Below are positions 7,515 through 14,881 of a DNA stretch of 38,053 nt, piece by piece. The number at the start of each line of letters is the position of its first letter. Position 1 is the first letter of the stretch. Position numbers and translations under genes: made by a program. This stretch comes from Chloroflexota bacterium (GTDB lineage: Bacteria > Chloroflexota > UBA6077). The stretch is taken from contig JAJZQR010000012.1 of NCBI GenBank assembly GCA_021806765.1, positions 1 through 38,053 on the forward strand. The letters are read 5' to 3'. The notes under the pieces are model-generated. The model did no database searches. It saw only the letters and a list, made by a program, of their open reading frames with translations, and was not told where the DNA came from.

Positions 7515-7842
7515 AAGCTGGAAGTTGCGCATCGAGGATATCCTGCAAGCCACAGCCAGGATTCAGCGTTACACCGACGGGATGTCCTTCGAAACCTTTG
7601 GAGTGGACGAGAAGACAGTGGACGCCGTGGTTCGCAACCTGACCGTGATCGGGGAGGCGGCCAACCACATCCCGTCTGAAGTGCAAGAGCATCACCCCGA
7701 GGTACCCTGGGCTCAAATGCGCGGCATCCGTAACGTCCTCATGCACGAGTACTTTGGGGTCAGCCTCCCCATCATTTGGAAGACCATCCGGCAAGACCTG
7801 CCGGCGCTCGTTCCCACGCTGGAGGCGATCCTGCAGGAATAG
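7504..7842 (+). CDS. hepT: HepT-like HEPN RNase toxin (DUF86)
   Basis: This 112-residue HEPN-domain protein has the full RX4HXY motif: R76, H81 and Y83 in RNVLMHEYFG. R and H form the RNase site, and in studied HepT proteins the tyrosine is the residue that MntA AMPylates. The rest is helical, with the family segment VVRNLTVIGEAANHIP. The start is a GTG inside the mntA end (11-base overlap). The antitoxin-first, toxin-second order matches known MntA/HepT modules, which limit growth or phage by cutting tRNA. Activity here is inferred from intact motifs. Confidence 0.88.
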   Translation: MPPRSWKLRIEDILQATARIQRYTDGMSFETFGVDEKTVDAVVRNLTVIGEAANHIPSEVQEHHPEVPWAQMRGIRNVLMHEYFGVSLPIIWKTIRQDLPALVPTLEAILQE

Positions 7843-7900
7843 CGCATGGCGTCCATTATTGTCCGAAGTGCAAGTCCGCCCGCTAACGCACGCACCCACG

Positions 7901-8024
7901 GCAGCGTCACCTTCCCCGCCCAGTTCATGCTGGTGGCGGCGATGAATCCCTGTCCGTGCGGCTTCTACGGCGACCCCACGAAGGAGTGCTCTTGCTCCTC
8001 CACCCTAGTCAGCAAGCAGCAGAA
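7901..8024 (+). pseudogene. comM internal fragment, copy C
   Basis: About 124 bases match comM 6600-6723 almost perfectly (offset 1301). They cover the segment [20 protein letters not shown] and the Cys cluster that follows, up to LVSK. Only a few substitutions occur near the right end, for example CAGCAG for TACCAG. Neither the start nor the end of the gene is present. The flanking sequence to 8180 shows no gene. Confidence 0.9.
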
Positions 8025-8180
8025 GGGGTGGCCCGCATCATCGCCGGCCTGGAGGGCGACTCTCGGATCAATCCCTCTCGAGCCGGCAAGGCGGTGTGCT
8101 GGTCACCAGGGCAAACCCTGCTCAGGCGACAGCCAGCTTCATGTCCAACCTGGCGGCAGGCGGTGCCAGCTTCAACGATC
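8025..8180. other. Non-coding stretch after comM copy C
   Basis: No supported gene. One plus frame ([20 protein letters not shown]) reads without a stop for about 60 codons from the comM fragment and may be a remnant of another gene, but no family was recognised. Confidence 0.3.
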
Positions 8181-8723
8181 TCAGTTGGGCTGGGGCTCGA
8201 AGTCCACCACCCTGGTCCGCTTGCGGTCGCGGCACTCCTCCACGGCTTTGCGAGTCTGGTCCCACAGTTCCCTGGCGTGGGACACTGCTTCGATCACGAG
8301 AGTGGGACTGGTGCGGTCAGACGACACCAGATGGATGTTGCCCTTGCCCACCAACCGCAGCAGAAGTGGCTCAAACAACAGGGCGTCGTCAACTCTGTAC
8401 AGTTCGAGGCCGTCGGTGCGTTTGGACAGGATCCCTCTGGTCGAACGAACTCTCTGGTCCGAGATGGAGTAGGTGCGACTCCGCACACCAAGATACCTCC
8501 AACCCGCAAAGAGTATCACCAGCAACAAGAGGACCGACAGCAGGATGAGGGCCTGGGGCTGGAAACCCGATAGACTGCCGGCCCCTGCCGCCGAAACGGC
8601 AGCCATTGCGGCGACCAGCACTATGGCTCCAATGCCGCTGAAGAGAAAGACCCCGAAGTTAATCCACTGAGAGGGAGAGCCTGCCCAGATAACCCGCTCT
8701 TCCGCCGGATGGGGCACGTCCAC
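8181..8723 (-). CDS. Membrane protein with bacterial PH domain (YdbS-like)
   Basis: This is a 180-residue protein. After a short N-terminal segment ([14 protein letters not shown], typical of these proteins) come two hydrophobic helices, about residues 22-45 and 59-77. The bPH2/YdbS-type PH domain follows ([33 protein letters not shown]), with conserved strand motifs and a short basic tail (RDRKRTR). The GTG start at 8723 is supported by a strong AAGGAGGT site. It is divergent from the HD-GYP gene. Members are membrane-anchored proteins of largely unknown role; some aid resistance to pore-forming agents. No ligand can be deduced. Confidence 0.82.
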   Translation of the reverse strand: MDVPHPAEERVIWAGSPSQWINFGVFLFSGIGAIVLVAAMAAVSAAGAGSLSGFQPQALILLSVLLLLVILFAGWRYLGVRSRTYSISDQRVRSTRGILSKRTDGLELYRVDDALLFEPLLLRLVGKGNIHLVSSDRTSPTLVIEAVSHARELWDQTRKAVEECRDRKRTRVVDFEPQPN

Positions 8724-8888
8724 GCCAGTTACCTCCTTCGATGTTGTCCCGAGGGCAATCGGCCAGCCAGGGCATCATCATTGTACTATCCGGACGGCTC
8801 GTTGGGCCATTCCTCTTGGGCTAAAGTCTCTCGGACAACTGCCGATTAACATCTTGTGACCTTGACATTCCCGTCTGCCGATTGTCCT

Positions 8889-8917
8889 CTGACAGTCTGG
8901 GCTCGACCCGGGATAGT
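8889..8917 (+). promoter_or_regulatory. Candidate promoter of the HD-GYP gene
   Basis: CTGACA (8889-8894), 17 bases, GATAGT (8912-8917) gives a usable -35/-10 pair with a predicted start about 20 bases before the ATG at 8945. A TTGACA at 8862-8867 has no -10 at normal spacing. Confidence 0.35.
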
Positions 8918-8944
8918 CCTTATCAACATGACCTGGAGACGGCG

Positions 8945-10165
8945 ATGCAGAAGGTGCTGGTCGAGCGGCTCCAACCTGGCATGATCCTGGGGCGAGAGGT
9001 CCACAACGAACGGGGTGACACCCTCCTCGTTCGGGGCGTGGCGCTCACTTCCCAGTACATCGAGAGAATGCGCCAGTACGGCTATTACGCCGTCTTCGTC
9101 CGGGATGGCATCGCCGACGACGTGGAGCCACCGGATATCCTCTCCCAGAAGGTGCGCAGTCTCACCTTCAGACATCTTCAAGACGTGTTTGCCATAGCCG
9201 AAAGCGCCGCAGCGATCCAGGATGAGAACGATCGGAAAGAGGCGCTAGCCAGCCTCCCCACAGCATCCCAGCCCCTGTTTGCATCGTTGTACCGGGACGT
9301 GGAGAAGATCGTGGACGAGGTCACCAAGGCCAAGACCGTCTCCGGTCTCGTCTCGCTGAAGACCCACGACAACTACACTTTCGAACACTCGCTGGATGTC
9401 GCCGTCGTGGGAGTCATGCTGGGTCAACGCCTGTCCCTATCCTCCCGAGATCTGCACCAGCTGGCCCTGGGCTGCCTATGCCACGATATCGGCAAGCTGG
9501 TGGTCCCTGAGTCCATTCTCAACAAACCGGCCAGACTCTCGGCCGATGAATTCGCGGTCGTCCAGCGGCATCCGCAGGCCGGGTATGAGATAGTACAGAG
9601 CTTGATGGACTCTTCCGACATCATTGCCCGCCACGTGGTGCGGCAACACCACGAGCGACAGGATGGCAAGGGCTATCACCTGGGCATGAAAGGGAACAAC
9701 CGACTCAACATTCGCAAGCAGTCGTACGGGCGTGGTTTCATCCTGCCTGCCGCCGAGATCGCCGCCGTGGCCGACGTCTACTCGGCCCTCGCCTCCGACC
9801 GCCCCTATCGCCAGGCCATGACCTCGGAAGAGGTCGCCGCTATCTTGCAGGGAATGGCTGGTGCTCACCTGAACCGGGAGATCGTCACTCGCTTTCTCTC
9901 CATTCTCCCCGCCTATCCGGTCGGCACGGAGGTTGTGGTGATCTCGTCCAAACTGCAGGGTTACCGCGGCATCGTCACCAACGTCGATCCCGGCGATCCT
10001 CACCGTCCGGCCGTGCTAATCCTGTTTAGTCCACAGGGGCGGACGGTGGCACCCTTCGAGGTGGATACCCGGAAGGACAGGGATATCGAGATCGCTGCCT
10101 CCTCCTACGCCCACCTGGTGGACCTCGAGCTATCGACCGCCGGGATGACCGCCGGCGCCAGATAG
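8945..10165 (+). CDS. HD-GYP domain phosphodiesterase-like protein
   Basis: This is a 406-residue protein. Residues 1-52 form a DUF3391-like lead (VERLQPGMILGREVHNERGD). The HD-GYP domain (about 140-305) keeps the metal-site residues: H148, H180-D181 with GK at 183-184, H209, H235-H236 and D277, plus DVYSALASDRPYRQAM. The GYP region reads HHERQDGKGYH, so the usual GYP is GYH, and about 15 extra residues (around 250-265) follow it. HD-GYP enzymes hydrolyse cyclic di-GMP, but whether this variant does is unknown. A C-terminal beta-rich part (about 328-395, GYRGIVTNVDPGD) follows. It ends 25 bases from the convergent kinase gene. ATG 8945 has GGAG at 8935-8938. Confidence 0.88.
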   Translation: MQKVLVERLQPGMILGREVHNERGDTLLVRGVALTSQYIERMRQYGYYAVFVRDGIADDVEPPDILSQKVRSLTFRHLQDVFAIAESAAAIQDENDRKEALASLPTASQPLFASLYRDVEKIVDEVTKAKTVSGLVSLKTHDNYTFEHSLDVAVVGVMLGQRLSLSSRDLHQLALGCLCHDIGKLVVPESILNKPARLSADEFAVVQRHPQAGYEIVQSLMDSSDIIARHVVRQHHERQDGKGYHLGMKGNNRLNIRKQSYGRGFILPAAEIAAVADVYSALASDRPYRQAMTSEEVAAILQGMAGAHLNREIVTRFLSILPAYPVGTEVVVISSKLQGYRGIVTNVDPGDPHRPAVLILFSPQGRTVAPFEVDTRKDRDIEIAASSYAHLVDLELSTAGMTAGAR

Positions 10166-10190
10166 GGCCGCGCACACTCTGAGAGGCAGT

Positions 10191-12776
10191 TCAGGCGATA
10201 GGCAGGGTGAAGTTGAAGGTACTTCCCTTGCCCGGCTGGCTCTCTACCCAGATGCGGCCACCCATCGCCTCCACCAGCATTCGGCTGATGTAGAGGCCGA
10301 GTCCCAGCCCCTCGGCCTTGCGGGTCCCTTTCACCCGGTAGAAGCGATCGAAGAGGTGAGGGATGTCTCCGGCAGGGATCCCTGCCCCACGATCGCTCAC
10401 GGAGATCTGTAACTCCGGGTCCAGCTTCCTGGCCATCACCCGCACCTCGGTATCGGGTCGCGAGTACTTGAGGGCGTTGGACAGGAGGTTCGTCAAAACC
10501 CTCTCCAGCCGGTCAGGGTCGGCCCATACGGGTGGAAGACCCTCCGGTATCTCCACCTGAATGCGGTCGGTGTCCAGCACCCCCACCATCCGCTGCTTCA
10601 GGTCCAGCACGAAGGATCGCACGTCCACACGGGTGCGCTTCAGTACCAGCTGCCTCGACTCCACCCTCGCCACGTCCACCAGGTCCTGGATCATGGCATT
10701 CATCCGCCGGGTCCCGACGGCGATGGCCTCGGCGCTCCGCCGCAACTGCCCGTCCTGGCCGCTTCTCTCCAGCAGCCGCGCCAGCAGTTGGGCCTGGCCC
10801 TGCACGCTCGTCAGGGGGATCCTCAGGTCGTGGGAGACCATCCGCACCAGATCCTCCCGCTGCTCCTGGAGTTCGTGCAGCTCGGTGATGTCCGTGAGGG
10901 TGACCACCGAGCCCAGAATGCCACCGTCGGGGGCACGGATCGGCGCGGCACTGGCGGCAACCCAGAGGGTTCTGCCGTCGAGGGAATGGATGATCATTAC
11001 GTAGCCACGCACCGTCTCTCCTCGCGCCGCCCGCACGGCCGGAGCCTCCTCCAGTGGAAGCGGTGCGCCATCAGGGGTTTCCATACGCAGCAGCCTAATC
11101 CGCTCCTCTTGCGGGAGTCTGAGCTGTTCCAGGCGGAGGCCGAGCATCCTTTCGGCAGTGCCATTCATCCGGACGGCCTCCCCCGCGGGGCCGAAAATGA
11201 TCACCCCGTCGGCAATCGAGTCGATGGTAGCATCCAACTCCGCTGCCCGACGCTGCGACTCCGTGTTGGCGGCAACCAGCCGTCCGTTGGTCTCCCTCAG
11301 CTGCTCCAGCAGCCGCTCCCGCTCCTTCTCGGCTTGCTTCCGCTCGCTGATGTCCTCCTTCACCTCCAGGAAATGGGTGATAGTGCCTTCCTCGTCGGTA
11401 ATTGGTGAGATGGAGGCGGCCTCCCAGATGAATTCCCCGTTCTTCTTCTTGTTCAGAAACTCCCCACGCCATTCCCTGCCGGAGGTGATGGTGGTCCACA
11501 ACCTCCTGTACTCCTCCGGCGGGGTGTGACCAGATTTCAGGATCCTCGAGTTCTTCCCCAGAACCTCCTCGACGGTGTATCCCGTCACCTGGGTGAACTT
11601 GGGGTTCACGTACTCGATGTTGCCTCTCAGGTCGGTGATCACCACCGAGACAGGGCTCTGCTCGACGGCCCGCGACAGCTTGCGCACCGCCTCTTCCGCC
11701 CGCTTGCGCTCGATGGCCGATGCCGCCCGATCCGCCACCAGCTGCAGCAGCCGCACGTCGTCACCGCTGAACTGCCGCTTCTTCACCGTTCCAACGTGGA
11801 GGACCCCGGTCACCCGATCCTCCACCATGAGCGGAGCGCCTATCAGCGAGCGGACCTTCTCGCGCAGGAAGGGGCTTTCAATCTCCGCCTGGGACACGTC
11901 TTCGACTATCGTCGGTTTCCGGCTGGCTGCGATGCGTCCGGCGAAGCCCTTCCCCACTGGAACCGTGACGTGCTCCTTCACCTCCTCTTCCAGCCCGCTG
12001 GACGCCCGCACGGCCAGATTCTCCCCGTCCTCCGCGAGCAGAAGGATGGTGGCGGTATCGCCGTCCAGGACCTTGCGGATGCGGTTCAGCAACTCCCGGA
12101 TCAGACCATCCAGGGAGAGCGACGAGATGGCTACCTCCGTCACCTCCTGGAGAGCCCCGATCCTGCGTGCAGCCAACTCGGCCTCCTCGGCTCGTTGGCC
12201 CAGCTCCGTGTGCAGGCGGGCAAGATCGATGGCCGCGGCTGCCGAGGTCAGCATCTCGCCCAGGATGTCGGCGTGTTGCTCGATCTCCTCCGGATGTACG
12301 AAGTTTGCCGCCTCGAAGATCCCTACCTGACGGCGTGGAGCCGTCACCGGCAGTGCCACGTAGGACTGCAGCTTCAGGCGGGTCGACAACTCCACCCGAC
12401 GATCGCGGCCTTCGGTCCAGGGTGAGCGAATCGTTGGACCCCCGCCGTTGGCCCCCTCCTCCGGAAACCCCGCCTTCGGACCAAGGCGGTAGTGCTGCAC
12501 CGTGCCGCCCAGCGACCTATCCCAGCACTCCCAGCCATCCTCCGCGCGAACCGACAGCCGGCAGCGCTCGCAGGCCGTCAGCTCCGGCGCCATGTCCAGC
12601 AACGTCGTCGCCACCTGCTCCACGTCAGCGGAAGACAGCAGCCGCTGCTGGACGTCGGAAAGGGAAACCTCCTCGGCCAGCCGGCGCTCCAGGCTCCTCA
12701 CGCGCTCCTTCAATGCCTGCGCAGGGAGTCTTCCTTTCTCGCGCTTTCCCCTGTCTGTCGCGCCGCTATCCGGCAC
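10191..12776 (-). CDS. Soluble GAF-GAF-PAS-PAS sensor histidine kinase
   Basis: This 861-residue kinase has no membrane segment or signal peptide. In order it shows a coiled-coil start, GAF 1 (about 50-200), GAF 2 (about 215-370, TVPVGKGFAGRIAASRKP), PAS 1 with PAC (about 380-495, NPKFTQVTGYTVEEVLG), coiled coil, PAS 2 (about 520-635), HisKA with H649 in MVSHDLRIPLTS, and HATPase with N box NLLSNALKYS, G1 DRGAGIP and G2 GLGLGLYIS. All catalytic motifs look intact. It starts at a GTG that overlaps the end of the UroD-like gene by 11 bases, so the two are coupled. No response regulator is nearby. The input is probably a small molecule or redox signal; the operon suggests a link to corrinoid or methyl-group status. 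Confidence 0.92.
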   Translation of the reverse strand: MPDSGATDRGKREKGRLPAQALKERVRSLERRLAEEVSLSDVQQRLLSSADVEQVATTLLDMAPELTACERCRLSVRAEDGWECWDRSLGGTVQHYRLGPKAGFPEEGANGGGPTIRSPWTEGRDRRVELSTRLKLQSYVALPVTAPRRQVGIFEAANFVHPEEIEQHADILGEMLTSAAAAIDLARLHTELGQRAEEAELAARRIGALQEVTEVAISSLSLDGLIRELLNRIRKVLDGDTATILLLAEDGENLAVRASSGLEEEVKEHVTVPVGKGFAGRIAASRKPTIVEDVSQAEIESPFLREKVRSLIGAPLMVEDRVTGVLHVGTVKKRQFSGDDVRLLQLVADRAASAIERKRAEEAVRKLSRAVEQSPVSVVITDLRGNIEYVNPKFTQVTGYTVEEVLGKNSRILKSGHTPPEEYRRLWTTITSGREWRGEFLNKKKNGEFIWEAASISPITDEEGTITHFLEVKEDISERKQAEKERERLLEQLRETNGRLVAANTESQRRAAELDATIDSIADGVIIFGPAGEAVRMNGTAERMLGLRLEQLRLPQEERIRLLRMETPDGAPLPLEEAPAVRAARGETVRGYVMIIHSLDGRTLWVAASAAPIRAPDGGILGSVVTLTDITELHELQEQREDLVRMVSHDLRIPLTSVQGQAQLLARLLERSGQDGQLRRSAEAIAVGTRRMNAMIQDLVDVARVESRQLVLKRTRVDVRSFVLDLKQRMVGVLDTDRIQVEIPEGLPPVWADPDRLERVLTNLLSNALKYSRPDTEVRVMARKLDPELQISVSDRGAGIPAGDIPHLFDRFYRVKGTRKAEGLGLGLYISRMLVEAMGGRIWVESQPGKGSTFNFTLPIA

Positions 12777-13824
12777 GGCTGCCCTCCCGGTCGCCGTAGC
12801 GTCCCCACCTCCGAGCAGCCTCCACCACGGGAATCAGCAGTTCGTGGCCAACCGGTGTGGGGATCTCGTTCTGATGGCTCAGGATGAAGCCTCCGCCGGG
12901 CGCTGCCACCTCCAGGGCACTGCGAGCTGCACCTTCCGCCTGAGCGGGAGACCAGGTGAGCATGGCAAGATCGTTCAGCCCGCCCAGCACCGCGATCCGG
13001 CTCGCGACGGCCTGCTTCACCCGCTGCAGGTCATCGCCGGGGTCTGTGGAGACCGCCCGCACTCCGAGATCCGGAACCAGGTCCGCCACAGCCTGGATCG
13101 CGCCGATGGTCCAGAGGATCACCGGCCCCCGGATGGCCCTCACCACCCGTCGCACCGTCGGGAGTACCAGCCTGGCCGACTGTTCCCGCGTGAGCATGGT
13201 GGGAGATGCCATCGGCTCCGCGAGGGCGATGGCATCGCAGCCTGCCGCCAGGAGCGCGTTCGCCCACGCCGTACAGAACTGGCTGGTGACCCGCAAGAGA
13301 CGCCTCCGGCGAGCAGCGTCGCCGAAGAGAAGCAACTCCAGCCAGGCTCCCTCCCCCATCAGCAGGATAGGCAGCGAGCAGGGCCCCACCGCATGTCCGA
13401 GCACGAGCCATCGCCCTCGGGCTCTCTCCGCCAGCAACTCGGTGCTCTTGAGCATGGCCTGCAAGGCGGGAGACTGAAGGGGATCGGGGCACTCCAGGGC
13501 ATCGACCGCCGAGGGGCTGCGCAGGATGGGAGCGCCCATGTTCGGCGGCCCTCCCTCGCGGAGGATCACCTCCCCACCGAAGGCCTCAGCCTCTCTGGCC
13601 GCGTAGTAGTAGGCATCCACGTTGTCGTGACCGACCCTCCGCGTGAACCGAAGCTGGCCCTCGGCCACGTTCTCGGGACGGCTGAAGTACTCTGGCAGCG
13701 ACAGCCCTAGCTCCCTGGCCCCGTGGGTGGATGAGACCAGCACCACCGGCACCCGATCCGGAACCCCCAACCGCAGGACTGTGGAGAGCCGTTCGAAGGA
13801 GGTCATCTCCTCGAGCTTCGCCAT
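12766..13824 (-). CDS. UroD/MtbA-family protein lacking zinc ligands
   Basis: This 352-residue protein has the uroporphyrinogen decarboxylase/corrinoid methyltransferase fold (DRVPVVLVSSTHGAREL, FGGEVILREGGPP, GVRAVSTDPGDDL, VLGGLNDLAMLTW). MtaA/MtbA-type enzymes bind zinc through an HxC motif in the LHICG strand and a later Cys in SPGCEIP. Here these read VILWTIGA (W238, I240) and ILSHQNEIP (N319), so all three ligands are absent. It also lacks the HemE signature. The ATG overlaps the stop of the corrinoid gene (TGATG), and its end overlaps the kinase start. It may bind a methyl donor or corrinoid without normal catalysis. Function is unproven. Confidence 0.85.
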   Translation of the reverse strand: MAKLEEMTSFERLSTVLRLGVPDRVPVVLVSSTHGARELGLSLPEYFSRPENVAEGQLRFTRRVGHDNVDAYYYAAREAEAFGGEVILREGGPPNMGAPILRSPSAVDALECPDPLQSPALQAMLKSTELLAERARGRWLVLGHAVGPCSLPILLMGEGAWLELLLFGDAARRRRLLRVTSQFCTAWANALLAAGCDAIALAEPMASPTMLTREQSARLVLPTVRRVVRAIRGPVILWTIGAIQAVADLVPDLGVRAVSTDPGDDLQRVKQAVASRIAVLGGLNDLAMLTWSPAQAEGAARSALEVAAPGGGFILSHQNEIPTPVGHELLIPVVEAARRWGRYGDREGSRAG

Positions 13825-14513
13825 CACCCACCTCCATCCAGGAGGCTCTCTGCCACCTGAATGGCCCGGAAAGCATCGGGCGCCGTTGCATCAGCACCCA
13901 CCAGCCTGCAGAGATCGCTGTTGAATCGGAAGGGCGCTCCGCCCACCAGCAGCTTGACCCCACGGACCTCTCGCCTCACCATCTCCTCCCGCACCTCGCG
14001 GATGCCCAGGGCCGCATCAACCATAAGGGCAGACACCGCGATGATGCGGGCACCCTCCTCCAGCGTCGCATCCACGAAGGTTCCGGGCGACACATTCAGC
14101 CCCAGATCGACCACCACGAATCCCGCGGCCCTTAGAAATGCCGTTACGAGCCGTCTGCCCAGCCCGTGATAGTCGCCCCTGGCCGTTCCGATCACGACCC
14201 TCCTCGGAGGCCCTTCGGCGGGTCCGGTGGGGATAGACAGGATCTCCACGCCGTCCTCTACTATCAGTCCGGCCGCGTACACCTGAGAGAGGCTGACCTC
14301 GTGCTCCGACCAGGCCCCGCCCACCTCTTCGACGGCCGGGCTCACCACCTCTCGCATGAGCAGTTGGCGATCGACCCCAGCAGCCACTGCACGGCGCAAC
14401 ATGCGCCGTGCGCCGCGGCGATCCGAGCCTCGGAGCAACTCCGCGAATTGCCCGCGCAACTCGGCTAACGCCTCCCCAGACTCCCCCATAGTGGATCGGT
14501 CGCCACCCTCCAC
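13824..14513 (-). CDS. Cobalamin-binding corrinoid protein (MtbC/MtmC type)
   Basis: This is a B12-binding protein of about 229 residues. The N-terminal helical cap (LAELRGQFAELLRGSDRRGA, then EEVGGAWSEHEVSLSQVYAA) is typical of methyltransferase corrinoid proteins. The Rossmann-like domain carries DxHxxG as D114-Y-H116-GLG119, where His is the lower axial cobalt ligand, then DLGLNVSPGTFVDA, VSALM and LLVGGAPF. The GTG at 14513 has GGAGG 8 bases before it; an ATG at 14489 has no SD site but is possible. It heads an operon with the UroD-like protein and a histidine kinase. No MttB-like substrate methyltransferase or reductive activator (RamA) is in the window. Confidence 0.88.
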   Translation of the reverse strand: MEGGDRSTMGESGEALAELRGQFAELLRGSDRRGARRMLRRAVAAGVDRQLLMREVVSPAVEEVGGAWSEHEVSLSQVYAAGLIVEDGVEILSIPTGPAEGPPRRVVIGTARGDYHGLGRRLVTAFLRAAGFVVVDLGLNVSPGTFVDATLEEGARIIAVSALMVDAALGIREVREEMVRREVRGVKLLVGGAPFRFNSDLCRLVGADATAPDAFRAIQVAESLLDGGG

Positions 14514-14575
14514 GACTCGCGCCTCCGTCCTACTGCCATTCCTGTGACATACAGCCGCCCCACCGGGGAGCAACG

Positions 14576-14584
14576 GGTATAGCA
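14576..14584 (-). promoter_or_regulatory. Candidate extended -10 of the corrinoid/kinase operon
   Basis: The minus strand reads TGcTATACC, an extended -10, about 63 bases before the corrinoid gene start. There is no convincing -35. Confidence 0.35.
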
Positions 14585-14778
14585 GCAAAGACCGGTCCAA
14601 TCACCCCCTCTCCCTGGCCGTCGCCACCAACTCCTCCTGGATCACCCCCTCCCGGGCCTGGTCTTCTCGATATGCCGACCGAAGGCTGATGAGGGCGCCT
14701 CCCAGATCGGCTCGCCGCGCGGCTGGCTGTGTGCAGTACGGGCAGAGGGGGGGAGGAGAAGGGTGACTGAGACCTGCA

Positions 14779-14816
14779 GCATTGCGCGGCATCGTACTCG
14801 ACGTGCCGCGCAATGC
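14779..14816. repeat. Perfect 13-base inverted repeat
   Basis: GCATTGCGCGGCA (14779-14791) and its exact reverse complement (14804-14816) flank a 12-base loop. It lies between the end of the secreted-protein gene (14882) and the start of the corrinoid operon, both minus strand. There is no T-run on either side, so it is not a standard intrinsic terminator; it may be a Rho-type 3' hairpin or a protein-binding site. The rest of 14514-14881 holds no supported gene. Confidence 0.85.
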
Positions 14817-14881
14817 CTCTGGAAAGGGGTCTGATCGCTAACAGCCCGGTGGGAGACCGGCCCAGACGGTTCCCATCCCTT

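Noticed and set aside
12766..13824. HemE (true uroporphyrinogen decarboxylase)
   Set aside because: The RQAGRY-type HemE signature is missing, no heme genes are nearby, and it is coupled to a corrinoid protein.
14601..14813. 70-codon minus-strand frame with CPYCTQPAARRADLG
   Set aside because: A single CxxC is suggestive of a small zinc protein, but there is no good SD and the frame crosses the perfect inverted repeat at 14779-14816.
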